Assembly: GCF_018143015.1 (NCBI RefSeq)
Contig: NC_054758.1
Coordinates: 4,883,501-4,947,500 of the forward strand
Origin: Lytechinus variegatus
Taxonomy: Eukaryota; Echinodermata; Echinoidea; Temnopleuroida; Toxopneustidae
DNA: 64,000 bases
Direction: 5' to 3'
In this document: one piece after another, positions 45,840 to 57,714 of the stretch
Layout: every line of letters starts with the position of its first letter
Position numbering within the stretch: position 1 is the first letter of the stretch
The notes under the pieces: model-generated
What the model was told of the DNA's origin: nothing
Database searches by the model: none
What the model saw: the letters and a program-made list of their open reading frames with translations, nothing else
Position numbers and translations under genes: made by a program

Positions 45840-46330
45840 AAAGTCAGAGACATGTTGTTAAACAGTGGGTAGAAACAGATCATGCAAAATTGATGACCAT
45901 TGTTGAGTCAAGGGAAAAATTCATTGGCAATCTCTCCGAACACTTAAAGATCACACAACTGTCACCGTATTTGCATTTTTGAAAGTGGTTGTTGATCGTC
46001 TGAAGAGCGAATTCCCAACAACCAGTAAGATACACTATTTCACAGTTGGATGTGCAGCACAATACAAAAACAAACATTCATCAACCTATGTCACCATGAA
46101 GAAGACTTTGGAATAGAACAAGAATGGAATTTTTTTGCCACCTCACATGGCAAGAGTGCCTGTGATGGTATAGGCTGTTCTGTCAAGCGACTAGTTACAA
46201 AAGCTTGTCTTCAGCACCCATACACAGACTAGATTCTAACTGCAGATGCCATTGTTGGTTTCTGTGAAGAAAACATTGCTTAGATCACCCTGCTTAAAGG
46301 AACAAAGAAAGCATTTCTAATGACGATTAT
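45840..46330 (+). pseudogene. Remnant of a multi-copy transposon-type gene (HFFATSHGK family)
   Basis: Pieces in changing frames: 'KQWVETDHAKLMTIVESREK' and 'FIGNLSEHLK' (about 45865-45955), 'IHYFTVGCAAQYKNKH' (about 46030), then 'FINLCHHEEDFGIEQEW', 'FFATSHGKSACDGIG' and 'VKRLVTKACLQHPYTD' (46060-46230). I recognise this string from repeated invertebrate genes, probably a transposase-related protein, but cannot name the superfamily. At least three frame changes and a missing central segment make it dead. Confidence 0.5.
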
Positions 46331-47640
46331 GTGACCCTGTAACATTATTAATAAAAATCATAACCATCTACGCTTGTAATGTTTGTCATCAGAGGAGCAA
46401 AATAGTTGAAACTGAGTGAAATGGAAAGACAGGAAATTAGAAAACAGTTCAGTTGAGGATGTCTGCCAATGAAATTCTACATCAATCTAAAATTGGCTTC
46501 AATGGACGATATTGTTTGTCTTCAATAGACTGTAATCTCAACATTCTTCAGAAAATCTCAAGTTAAAGTAGGGAAAGTTAAAAAGAAGGACCAACTTGAG
46601 GGATTACTGAAGTTATACATGTACAGTCATTTTACAGCCTAAAAACCTAGTTTGCATCCAGCTATCATCCAATCCAATCCAAACGCTATCAGCACAACCT
46701 TTCTATATGGTTTGTTTTAAGGAGAAAGGTATTACAGGACAAAGAAGTTCCCGTTGATATTTGAAACAAGTTCTGATAAGGTTGATAGCACCCACTTGGA
46801 CTTCTATTTAGTGGGTGCATCAACTTGATTCGGGCAAGCACTCTGGTGGAAAGTCTGATCCACTTTCATGAGGTTGCCTGGCACCAGGAGGTGGTGAAGA
46901 CGTTTGTCTCCCTTCAGGAGTATTACTACCTACTACTACATGTACATTACAATATTTGATGTCCCCAAAATGTGTTACGATTATATTATTGGGTAAAGAG
47001 GTCAATGTCAAGAGTAAAAACCATGCCTACGGCTTTTTCTTAATCTCAAACCAATTGACGGATCAACTTCAGACTTTTACTCAATTTTTTTCTTAAAAAA
47101 ATTGTGAAATTCAGTAATCATTTTGATTAATGCAAACCTATTCAAAAATACACAAAATCCTACCGTTTTGACCAAATAAATTTTGATTGTGTTGGCTTTA
47201 TCTATTGGGAATCAGTAGGAGCTTCCAAACCCTTTCCCAAGAATTGTGAAATTCAAGTTTTCCTTGCAAATGTATTTAGTTCTAATCATTTATTTTACAC
47301 ACTGAACATTGGACCCGTAAACCTCTGGTTCCAAAGAAGCAATAATTACAATGACATTTCTTAATTACAGGTGATGACCAAATTGATCATGAATCATGAT
47401 GAACATGTGGAGTACGTGAAAAAATATTGTTGGGTAATGAAACTTGAAGCTTACAAAGGACTTGGGGGTAATGGAAGCTGGATCGCAGCCAGAGTTACTG
47501 GCAGATAGGGAGGAAATGGCTGACAAAAAGGAGGAAGGTGCATTCCCACAATATTGACCTCCGAGAAAGGGAATTGGAGGACATGGCTGCAGAGACGGAG
47601 GAGAAACTTGTACGGGACTTGGAGGGAATGGCAGTTTGAT
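46331..47640. other. No gene recognised
   Basis: Short charged frames are present, for example 'MKLEAYKGLGGNGSWIAARV' near 47440, and a repeated 'cttgg.gg.aatgg' phrase near 47463 and 47610. Nothing could be assigned. Confidence 0.4.
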
Positions 47641-48200
47641 CGCAGGCAGAGCTGTCTATGCCTTGATGAATGCACTATTTAAGAGAGAAGAAATGAGATC
47701 ATCAGTAGCCACTGGGACAAGTCAGCGAGAGGGAGTACTGGAGAAGCGGATCCTCAATTAGAAGGTTGAGTTTCACTAGTTTTTTCTTTGTATAATCCTA
47801 GCCATTTTGCACATGTGACAGGATTATTAGATTGAATAAATATTTTAAGGGAAAATTCATTCTCAAACATTTCGGTTTCAAGGGGTACTCCAGGCAGAAA
47901 TTAATATAATCAGTTTGGAGTAAAACTTAAGCGAACAAAGTACTGAAAATATCAAAATTGGACAAGGAATTGCATGCTTTTTTCAAAATTACATTTAGAT
48001 GAAAGAGTTCTGATGGAAACCCAGTTGAGACTGGTGAAGCACTTGCCTCTAAAATAGTCTGTGCCTTAATGAATGCTCTTTTCACATTCAATAAATTGAT
48101 GAGGTTGTCTGTGGCAACCGGGACTTGTCAGAGTGAGGGAGAACCAGGGAAGCAGGTCCCCGATCAAAGAAAGATAGAGTTCATTGTCAGTATCCATCTT
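47640..48200 (+). pseudogene. Two degenerate BEN-like segments
   Basis: About 47655-47760 reads 'VYALMNALFKREEMRSSVAT' and 'GTSQREG'. About 48060-48185 reads 'CALMNALFTFNKLMRLSVAT' then 'GTCQSEGEPGKQVPDQRKIE'. The pattern (helix ALMNALF, a short S/T-V-A-T-G turn, then 'PDQRKI') resembles the end of BEN domains. The two copies lie 300-400 bp apart and look like duplicated exons of a transposon accessory gene. No start or splice frame is certain. Confidence 0.35.
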
Positions 48201-48469
48201 TCATGGTTCTTGATTAGATGGGACATACATAAAACTTCACCATTTTTTAAAAATTTACTATGTGAAGTTTACTCTGTGAATACTTAGTGATTTCATTTTT
48301 CCTGTAATTGTATGTGACTGTTATACATTTTGATGTCATTGCTCATAGGCCTTGTTAGGCTGGCCGTCGGTTTTGACGGGTGTGATTTTTTAATAAAGAA
48401 TAAAATATAATATGCACATCATTGTATTGAGGTAGATGAAACTAATTCTTGGAGATAGAGTATCAGTCA

Positions 48470-48810
48470 GGAAACCAGTTTGGAAGATCGTTTTGCTCGC
48501 GTTACCATGAATCCGAAAGTCGTTTTTAAAATCACTTCACGTAAAGTCATCTTGTTGCCATGGGAACTCTCTCAGTGGGGTGATACGTTTCACACAAAAT
48601 TTGAAACCGCAGCATAGGCATTCTACACAGTGTGTGGAGTAGCGCACTCAAAATGTGCGAAGATTGCTTCCGGAAGAACGGTTGTGTCCTCACGCTTAAA
48701 CCAGCAAAGCAATCTTAGAAGATCCAAGATCCCTAAGACCGTTCACAGTGATTCAGTTCGCTTATTGACTCCCAGGTACAGGTGACCCCAAACAAATAAT
48801 AATGAAGATG
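48470..48810 (+). repeat. Dispersed repeat (inverted relative of 26855-27110) plus SINE tail
   Basis: 'aaatgtgcgaagattgcttc' and 'gaacggttgtgtcctcac' match the - strand of 26855-27110. At 48757-48810 the sequence switches to 'cccaggtacaggtgacccca' and 'aacaaataataatgaag', the 3' tail of the SINE at 27868-28262. Confidence 0.6.
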
Positions 48811-49628
48811 CGCTGTAATGTCTACTTTATTTCGAACGAAAGGCGAAGGAAATAAAAAAAAAAGATGTACGGGGCTTGAAATGACAGAATATGAAAGCTA
48901 AGAATGAAGCGCGTAGCACGCAAGATGGCGCTGCTCATGATTTAAAGAATGCAATGCAGAATAAACTTGTTTTCAATCATGAGTTATTCTCGGAGATACC
49001 ACTTAGGATTAAAAGGTCTGAAAATTATCTACATATATTGTAGAATGACCCTTTTCCTGCATGAAAAAAAGTGTATTCTACAGCCAAGTCATTTCAGACG
49101 TTGAAAAGTGGCATTCCATTCCTAGATTTTGCCATGATACAAAGTATAAGAAATCTGAAATACTAGATAGTACATGAATTACCCATAAGTATTGTGATTC
49201 AAATTGACTTTCATCTCAAATACATCATCTGAGAAGACATAAAGAGGCGTACTTTGTGAAACCGATGACATGTACATGTGGGTAACCACATAACAAACAT
49301 GCACGATTTGACCTATAACCCACTGTACATTTCATTGCAACTGAGAGACAAAAAAAAACTTGATGTAGAGGTACATCATGTAATATATCTTGGAACCGTT
49401 TACATATAAAAACAATTATCCTCAACACTAATTTGTTGTCATGAAAGATACTTACAGAAAAAGTCAAATTGTATTATGAATAATCCATCACTGTAAGTAC
49501 TGCATTGCCTTTGATGCTATTTAACTTCACCAACATCAAGAATCACACATTACAATTTTGTTGTTGACTCACGTGTACCAGCTAACAGCAAGACAGCACT
49601 CCGGTCATCAGCCAATAGGACCTCAAGA

Positions 49629-50110
49629 CTAAACAGAAAGATCATGACAGGTGTATTGACAATGGTTGATCAAGTCTACCAAAAGTTCTGAGATGGGAAG
49701 TTCTGCTAGGATAAATGTTCCGCTCATAGATCTGAAAACCTTGTCGGGTATAGATGCCAACAATGTTGTCAGACTTGAATCTTCATGTTGGTAAACTGAA
49801 ATGCTTGAAACCGTAAGCAAGGTCTGTTGGAATAAATGTTCCACTAGCAGATCAGAAAACCTCCTCCGCTACATTTAGATCTTAATAGAACAGTCAATGT
49901 TGTCGTGTTTGGAGCGTTGCATTGGTAAACTGGATTGCTTGATACCATGGGAATAAGTTCGCAAAAGTTCTTAGAAGTCTGGCTTGAAACTTCATGTTGG
50001 TAAACTTCAATATTTTTAGTTCTGGAAGGCTCCTGTAAGCAATGGATTGGATCCTCAAACAACTTAAAAAGATAAGTCTTGAGTAGGTGCTCTAGAATGC
50101 TTCCAGCCAT
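49629..50110 (-). other. Weak coding candidate with repeated VYQHE-SS motif
   Basis: Two adjacent - strand frames contain 'VYQHEDSSLTTLLAS' and 'VYQHEVSSQTSKNFCE', and the DNA shows internal repetition ('cttcatgttggtaaac' twice; 'ggaataaatgttcc' twice). This could be a repetitive exon or noncoding tandem sequence. No family is recognised. Confidence 0.25.
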
Positions 50111-50428
50111 TTGTGTTTTTCTTTTCAGTAGAAGGCTCCTTTCCAGAGATCTGATATTTGAACTTCTATCAAGAAATTCATGAAGTTAGTCAAGATGCTT
50201 CTAATAAGGCGGTAAGCCGGGCAAAATCTGTCAGAAAAATGGTTCAATATACACCATTCTGTTTCTCAGTACAGGACAAAGTGGCTGTCAAAGGCTCTGT
50301 CAGCAGATGAGATCACTGGACAACCCACGGGAAGTACAGTCATGCCTTGCCATGATGCCCTGAGATTGGTCGCCTGGGAGGTATCCTTCAAAATGGGCCA
50401 GTACACAATGCCTGAATAGAGCAGGAAG

Positions 50429-50651
50429 TCACTGTAAAGGGTTCGTAGTAGCAGATGCAGTCTTTGACCCTTCATAAGAAACTATCGTCACGTCAGACAA
50501 ATTGGTCCAAGAAGATAAACCGGAGTCGTTCTGAAATTCGGTCCCAGACACTCCATGCATTCTCTCAGGCTCACAATCTTTCACCCACTCGGGGAAGATG
50601 ATGACGTTGTGCCATGGCTTCTGCATTGTTCCACAAGCCTGGTAGCTGTAA
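50429..50651 (-). CDS. Candidate terminal exon of an unidentified gene
   Basis: On - an acceptor (gatgttgttgcag) precedes 223 bp open in one phase to TGA: 'YSYQACGTMQKPWHNVIIFP' then 'EWVKDCEPERM' and 'WTNLSDVTIVSYEGSKT'. The composition is more protein-like than neighbouring frames, with conserved-looking Cys, Trp and His, but I do not recognise the family. The preceding exon is not established. Confidence 0.3.
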
Positions 50652-51792
50652 CTGCAACAACATCAAAACAGTAATTCTGGGGGTTAGAAGGATGAAAGTC
50701 AAATTCACACAACTAAAAAAACAAAGCATTCCATGGAGATTCAATAAAATAAATCCTTAAGTATCTCTTGAATATTCCACATTCCAGTCATGTACGCGTG
50801 GTCATTCGACTACATTTCTAACTGTATGAAGCTGAATTCAAGGAAAATTATTTAAAAGTATAAAAAAAGCATTTGGAAAAGTTTGGAACTTGCAGTGATT
50901 TAACATTTTACCATACTATCAAGATCATGTACTTCAAATCTCATAACCATTGAAACATTCTTCTAAGAATGAGAAATTGTCCCAATTTTCTGTCAAATCT
51001 TTTCAGATTCACTAGCGGCCGAAATAGAAATGGGTCCAAACCATATACCATATTTTTTCATCCATACGCTGCACTTTGCTCAAACACAGCAAGAATGAGT
51101 TTCTGAGACCACATAGCAGCTGTAATAAATTTTTCATCTAAAAAATAATTATTGATCAAATAAACATAAGAGTGAATATTCACATTCTCATGTTCTTACT
51201 TTGTCACTTGGCATGATATTTCACATGGAACAAGATTTAAGATTTAGGGTGTCTTAATTTCAATATGATGTTCACCCTAACAAAGAGTTTTATTGTGAAA
51301 ATAGCAGAAAAGGTAATAAAAGAAATATCGGTGAAAGTTTGAAGAAAATCCATTGAAGATTTGAACAGTCAGTACAATTTTATTTTTTATTTGTCATATG
51401 CGAGCAGATTCCCATACGTCATGAATGTGGTATATCAATAAACAAATCATTTCACACCCACTCCTGAAAGAGAATTTTTGGTCAAGAACCATTAAAAAAA
51501 AAAGAAATTTGTATGACATATGGAGCAGCTGCTTGTATGTGATGTCACAAACCCCAAAATTAAGTTTCTAGCAACTTTTTTAATCTTTTCTTGATTTTCC
51601 TCAGACCTTCACTAATACCTGTTTTCCTGCTATTTTTACAATAACATTTTTGTCAGGGTGATCCCCCCTTTAATTTCAATACGATGTGCTTATTATTGGA
51701 TAAGAAGGATTCACAAACCTGCATGAGGATACACGTATGTATCTTCATTCTGCTCTGAGTAAAGTTGAGATCAAATCAAGATCAACTCAGCA

Positions 51793-51861
51793 TCAAAATG
51801 TGATGACCTTCTCTTCATTCTTGGGTGTGTAGCTGACGGTGACATTTAATAATGAAGCAAC
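51793..51861 (-). CDS. Candidate short terminal exon
   Basis: A strong acceptor on - (long T run, then ttacag) precedes 'VASLLNVTVSYTPKNEEKVI' and a TGA. It could be an alternative last exon of the same unknown gene as 50429-50651. The support is the splice signal alone. Confidence 0.25.
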   Translation of the reverse strand, partial: VASLLNVTVSYTPKNEEKVITF

Positions 51862-51887
51862 CTGTAAAAAAAAAAAGAACAGACAAA

Positions 51888-52078
51888 CAAGTGGAACGTT
51901 TGGCAGTTTTCCTGCATTAATGTGATTCAATATAGCAGCAGCACCGACTTTGAAACGATTTAAGATGAATAATTTTTCACAAAACAAGTGGAACGTCTCT
52001 GGCAGTCTCGCCTGTATGAATGTGCTTTTCAATACAGCAGCAGTGTTGACTTTGAAAACTCTTTGTGAGGATGGTTTG
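51888..52078. mobile_element. Two partial left ends of the DR1-bearing repeat
   Basis: 'acaagtggaacg' followed by 'ttcaatatagcagcagcacc' (51888) and again 'acaagtggaacgtctctggc' with 'caatacagcagcagtgttga' (51985). Both match the first ~80 bp of 37251-38343 and then stop. Confidence 0.65.
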
Positions 52079-52159
52079 CTGTCTGTGTAGTAGTGACCAA
52101 ACATTTTTTTTTTAATCCAGATGTATTTGGCTGTCTAGATATATGCCTACGGCAGCAGC

Positions 52160-53440
52160 GACAACATGGTTTAGCCAGAGATGAATGTGGCCCACAAAGT
52201 TCCTGTGAGTTTCCTGCTATCAACCAACAAATGTACTTTGCAATTTGATGGACTGCAATCCGGGAGGGGGGGGGGAGGGGATGGGTACTTCCATACCATG
52301 CGCGACCATGAGGTCTCAAAAGCAACAGGTCTAAACAAGTATTTTCCATATTCTGATAACGTATTGGCGTGTGAAACCCTACCCTTAACAAGTATTGAAG
52401 CAAAACCGTACCCTTGGCAAGTATTCCCTAAATTGACCCCCTCAACAAGTAGTGATATTTTAATTGTTATATCACGGACATCGGTTTTACCCTTACCTAC
52501 ATTGGGTTTGATAAGCCCCACCTTGCGCAAATATATAGATAACCTTTTTTCATTATTTTAGTATTTTGGACATGCTCATTACGTTACGTATGTAACATGC
52601 GCTGTATTGAAAAAGACATCCTTTTTTACGTGTTTTTCGGGTCGCGCATGGTATCTACTCGTCATTGTAAGCCCCTCCCCCCGGACTGCAATGCTATAGA
52701 TATACACCTTTAATTCAGCAAGTTTTTTTTCTCCTACAAAATAAACTCAAGTTGTTTGAAGTACCTCTTTCGTACCCACCCCTAATACGTCTAGCACAGC
52801 TCGGGCATCTCAAGCCCAGCAAGACCTTGGCTGCTAGCGTCGATGTTCAGACAAGGGAATTTCTCATATCACACACGTTTGTGTTGCTGGATATCTGAAG
52901 TCACTTATCAGTTTTTAACAACCAGATCATATGTGTCCTCCAAAGGCACTGAGCATAGCTGAAACCTGTGAGTGTGTAACTAAAACAAAAATATAGCTCC
53001 CTTTTGAAGTGTAACAGTATTCCTACTCATGAATGATGGGTTTAATCGATTCATCATGATTTACATGCAGTTTATAAGCCTACTTGGATGTTTAATAGTC
53101 TGCTTGCCAAAAACACTGATTGACATTTGACCAACAAATGGGTTTTCACATAAGACTAGCCCAAATACAACTTGCACAAGGTGCAGCCTGTTGCACAAAA
53201 GTCATTGGTTGGAGCTTAGGCTGCATATTCAGACTCCTGAACTTGAGTGGTAGGTTTTCAGAGCAGACTGCAGCATATTCAAGGTATTCAGAAGCTGTAA
53301 CACAAAGATTCAAAATACAGTTTTTTATAATTGATTCAACACAAATCAAAGAAATCATTTGTCAAAGTCAGGTCTACAATCAATGGTTAAATTTCCAAGT
53401 GGTCTACTGCCAACTCGTCCACTCATCAAATGGAGCATTG
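52160..53440. other. No gene recognised
   Basis: A - strand frame of 119 codons (52171-52530) and a + frame of 126 codons overlap. Neither shows a motif, and the segment contains internal repeats ('aacaagtattg', 'ggcaagtatt'), so it is more likely a repeat than a gene. Confidence 0.4.
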
Positions 53441-53445
53441 TGGAG

Positions 53446-53735
53446 GGTTGTGGCCCAGTGGATTAGTCTCCGGACTCTGAAACAGAGGGTCGTGGGTTCG
53501 AATCCCAACCATGGCGTAATTTCCTTCAGCAAGAAATTGATCCACAATGTGCTGCACTCAACCCAGGTGAGGTAAATGGGTACCAGGCAGGGACTTGAAA
53601 CGCAGCGTGCGTAACAGCTCCATTGCTAAAGCCAGGGTAATTATGCTGCATATACTGTAGAGCGCTTCGAGACTTCTGACAAAGTAAGTGTTAAGCGCTA
53701 TATCATAAGCAAGTATGATTATTATTATCAAATGG
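53446..53735 (+). mobile_element. tRNA-derived SINE
   Basis: The head 'gtggcccagtggattagtct' (A box) and 'cgtgggttcgaatccc' (B box) is followed by a body with 'cccaggtgaggtaaatgggt' and 'agcgctatatcataagc', and an ATT tail. It resembles 19197-19562 in the middle and tail, with a different tRNA head. Confidence 0.8.
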
Positions 53736-53739
53736 TCTA

Positions 53740-54159
53740 TCTCCATATATTAACACATTGTCAAACATCTATTATCTGGTCCAATAATCACTTTGTGTAA
53801 TCCCCAGTTGGTCTATGACAATTTCCGGTCATTACAAGTCAGTCTAATAACTAATTACTTTTCATTCATATTGCCCAGTTAATCACTTTCCAATTAGACC
53901 AAATGGTATGGCTATTGGACAAACTGGTTGTTAGACAAAAAGTGTCCTAAACACGGACAGTCAAACTGCCCCAAACGTCGAGAAACCTCCCTTCACTCCA
54001 TCCAGCTACTACTCAAACCATCGCTACTCAAGCCATATTCAGATCATCTCATCTGGTTTACAGTCCTTTTCAGGACTTCACTCACTTTCAAGAAAAGAAT
54101 ACTTCTCCTAACTTTCTCTTTTCATCCTATCTAATGAACTAAATACAAAAAAAGAACAT
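53740..54159. other. Unassigned sequence
   Basis: No motif-bearing frame is present. It leads directly into the satellite array. Confidence 0.4.
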
Positions 54160-55625
54160 ATAAAATGTAATTGAGCGTGGCCGTTCACCTACAATTTATG
54201 GGGCAAAGCCCGGTAAGTACATAATTCACAGGCCACCATCTCCCAGTAAAAATCTACTTATTACAGAAACTAAATATTTCAAAAAATGTATACATAAAAA
54301 TTTAACTGGGCATGGCCATTCACCTACAATTTAAGGGGCAAAGCCCGGTAGGCACATAATTCACGGGCCACCATCTCCCCGCCAGATTTAAAGAAATATA
54401 AAAATGTAACTGGGCGTGGTCGTTCACCTAAAATTATAGAGGCAAAGCCCGGTAGGTACATGTACATAATTCACAGGCCACCATCTCCCAGCCAGAATCT
54501 ACTTATTACATAAACTAAATACCAAAAAAAATGTACACATAAAATGTAACTGGGCGTGGCCGTTCACCTACAATTTAAGGGGCAAAGCCCGGTAGGCACA
54601 TAATTCACAGGCCACCATCTCCCAACCAGAATCTACTTATTACACAAACTAAATACAAAAAATGTACAGAAACTACACGTAACCAAAAAAATATACACAT
54701 GAAATCTAAATGAGCGTGGCCGTTCACCTACAATTAAAGGCATGGTCACACCGCCCGAACGTTGTTGGAGCGGTCGTGGAGCGGAGAGAAAAAAAATTCC
54801 CCGCTCGCTCCCGTTCACCATTTTCGACTTCGATTATTTTCATTTTGTTCTTGATGTTTGTTTTTGATTTTTTCTCCATTTTTGTGAGCGAAATTCGACC
54901 CCCCTCTCCCTACCGCTCCATGGCCGCTCCAACAACACTCAGGCGGTGTGACCATGCCTTTAAGGGGCAAAGCCCTGTAGGTATGCAATTCACAGGCCAC
55001 CATCTCCAAGCCAGAATCTAATATTACACAAACTAAATACAAAAAAATGTTCACATGAAATGTAACTGGGCGTGGCCATTCACCTACAATTTAAGGGGCA
55101 AAGCCCGGTAGGCACATAATTCACAGGCCACCATCTCCCAGCCAGAATCTACTTATTACACAAACTAAATACAAAAAAATGTACACATAAAATGTAACTG
55201 GGCGTGGCCATTCACCTACAATTTAAGGGGCGAAGCCCGGTAGGCACATAATTCACAGGCCACCATCTCCCAACCAGAATCTACTTATTACATAAACTAA
55301 ATACAAAAAAAATGTACACATAAAATGTAACTGGGCGTGGCCGTTCACCTACAATTTAAGGGGCAAAGCCCGGTAGGCACATAATTCACAGGCCACCATC
55401 TCCCAGCCAGAATCTACTTATTACACAAACTAAATACAAAAAAATGTACACATAAAATGTAACTGGGCGTGGCCATTCACCTACAATTTAAGGGGGAAAG
55501 CCCGGTAGGCACATAATTCACAGGCCACCATCTCCCAACCAGAATCTACTTATTACATAAACTAAATACAAAAAAATGTACACATAAAATGTAACTGGGC
55601 GTGGCCGTTCACCTACAATTTCAAG
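54160..55625. repeat. Satellite-like tandem array, ~132-bp unit, about 10 units
   Basis: Each unit contains 'ctgggcgtggccgttcacct', 'ggggcaaagcccggtaggca', 'cacaggccaccatctccca' and 'ctacttattacacaaactaa'. Unit starts (GCGTGGCC-type) lie near 54174, 54308, 54412, 54551, 54714, 55068, 55200, 55335, 55466 and 55598. The large step at 54714-55068 is explained by a 228-bp MITE. GGGC-AAA-GCCC could form a small hairpin in every unit. Confidence 0.95.
54735..54962. mobile_element. Foldback MITE (TAAAGGCATGGTCACAC), second copy, inside satellite
   Basis: The ends TAAAGGCATGGTCACACC and GGTGTGACCATGCCTTTA are perfectly inverted. The element is flanked so that either a TTAA or a shorter TA-type duplication is possible. 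The satellite sequence resumes on both sides ('cacctacaat' / 'aggggcaaagcc'). Same family as 451-654. Confidence 0.9.
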
Positions 55626-56550
55626 GTAAATTGTGTCATTGGTTTATTTCAAAACTTTCTTTTTAATTTAACTCTTGCTTTCCACAATATTCATAACAAG
55701 TTCTGAGTCCATACAATGTATTGTATTGGTCAAAAAGAACTGTTTTTATTCTTTAAAACATATTTTAAGATGAGAAGTTTTGCAGAGTGTGCTTTCTTTG
55801 GATGTATTTTTTAGAACTGACATAAAATTGAAAGCGCCACCTGAGACCAAATGACATCAATATTTGCTCATGAATATTCATGTCTCTCGCCTCTGCGAGA
55901 GTGCCGATCTCAAGTGCCAATGCACGGTACGAGCGCATACCGCGGAGTCGAGTGGGTTTCTCTCCGGGTTTCTCCTGCGACTTTTTCTTGCATTTCCACA
56001 GTAGAAAGCGTGTACAATCGTGCAGTCCCTCGTGGATATATACATGCTAATAGAAATAAGTCGTTTGAAGCTCCTTGGAAACAACCAAGGAGCTATTTGA
56101 AATGACTATCGTAATGATTGTGATGTAATGCATGTTTTTTTACATCTGGATATCTGGGCAGAGAATCAGGTGCCGAGATGGAGAGAGAAAGAAGGGGGGG
56201 GGGGGGGGTGATCTCCGATGAAAACAATGTCTGACGGTTTTTACCTTGCTTTCATCTGTATTTTTTATTTGTTTCGGATTCACTGAATTGTTATCATTTT
56301 CTTCAGGTTCTTTATTTTTATTTGATCATTATGTTTAAATAATAGGTCTATGCTACATTTTTTAAAGGAAAAAATAGAAATAATTTTTATTGAACTAGTT
56401 TGGCCGCCAAATTCGTTATTTTGCTTCGTGTGACCTATATGCCTATTACATGTATACGATCTTTCTCCACCACTGCCTCAACGTACATGTATTTGTCAAT
56501 TAAATTGGACAAATACCGCCTGGCCTAGTGTGTGTGTTTTTTTTTAATAC
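55626..56550. other. Unassigned sequence
   Basis: One 84-codon + frame (55851-56105) has no recognised domain. A G run (56197-56209) is present. Confidence 0.4.
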
Positions 56551-56551
56551 C

Positions 56552-56934
56552 CAGGGGCGGATCCAGGTTTCAATGATATGGAGGGAGGCCGCGGAGGGGG
56601 GGGGGGGGACTGAAAAAAATTTGCTCGGTCAATCGACAGCTCAAAGTTATTTAAAAAAAAAAATCTATTTATAGTCGTAACAGTTGCTCATAAGCCCTCT
56701 AAAAAAGCGAGTGCGAGGTAAAATTTTCGGAAATTGTGTATTGAGTCCTGAAAATTGACCTGACCAATTATTATCGTTAACAAGGTGAGCACTGACGGAA
56801 CCAACACGGGCCGGCTGTGCCCCACCCCCTCCAGAGATACAATCAATCTACCGTTAAAATTATTTTTTTTGCTTGTCAAATTTTCCTTGGGAAAATGTGC
56901 CCCCCCCCATTGGAAAATCCTAGATCTGCCTCTG
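56552..56934. mobile_element. hAT-like MITE (CAGGGGCGGATCCAGG), larger copy
   Basis: The ends CAGGGGCGGATCC and GATCTGCCTCTG are imperfectly inverted. The interior 'gcttgtcaaattttcc' and 'gaaaatgtgcccc' matches the 14668 and 57587 copies. No clear target duplication. Confidence 0.6.
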
Positions 56935-57586
56935 AAGATAATTATAATAAAACAAACTAATCACAACGATACGTAGGGCCTATGGTGCACTGGGTAGCCA
57001 CTTCAGTTCAGTAAACTGTTTTCCCAGCGGGCCATGCTATATAGTTTTTTTCCCGTCCAATTTCATCAAAATTTCAACCGATAATGATGTGATAGTTCAA
57101 TTTGAAACTAATTTGAATGACCTATGAGATCATCATTTAAATAGCCAAATACTTCATTCAATTTATTCACTTGGCACGCGCGATCTCACGGTTATCTCAT
57201 GAGTAAAAAGAACGATTAAATTAAATTGCTGAAGAAGTTTTTTCAAATTCGCCCCGACACCCTCCTTACGAACGTTTAGGAATTCAAAATCATTTATAGG
57301 ATACGGACAGTGTTTTCGTCGCTTTCTTGTTTACTTCTTTTGAATGATTATGGAAATGGATTTTACTTCTAAAGTGGATGTTTACAATTTTTCTAAAATG
57401 TTCCATCCATCGGATAAACCATCATCGGAACAATTCGGTTTTGTTCCACTTTCATAACTATCATGACTATATAGACTGTGGTCAATACCATGTTTCCCAT
57501 CCCTTCCAAACCGATACAAAAAATAAAAAAAAACAAGATGATGAATAAAAAAAATACCTACCATTGGTATAGGTCATCCACCCACT

Positions 57587-57714
57587 CACTGGCGATCCAG
57601 GGGGGGGACAGCCGCCCGTGCCCCCCCCCCTTTGAGAGCCACGATTTTGTTTGCTCGTCAAATTCCTAGGGAAAATGTGCCTTTCCCTTTCGGGAAATCC
57701 TGGGTCCGCCCCTG
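57587..57714. mobile_element. 128-bp hAT-like MITE, perfect 8-bp TSD CACCCACT
   Basis: CACTGGCGATCC and GGGTCCGCCCCTG ends, flanked by CACCCACT at 57579-57586 and 57715-57722. Contains the family core 'gaaaatgtgcc' and G/C runs. Confidence 0.85.

Noticed and set aside
54710-55054. Frames of 103 (+) and 79 (-) codons in the satellite array
   Set aside because: They are translations of the inserted MITE and satellite units.
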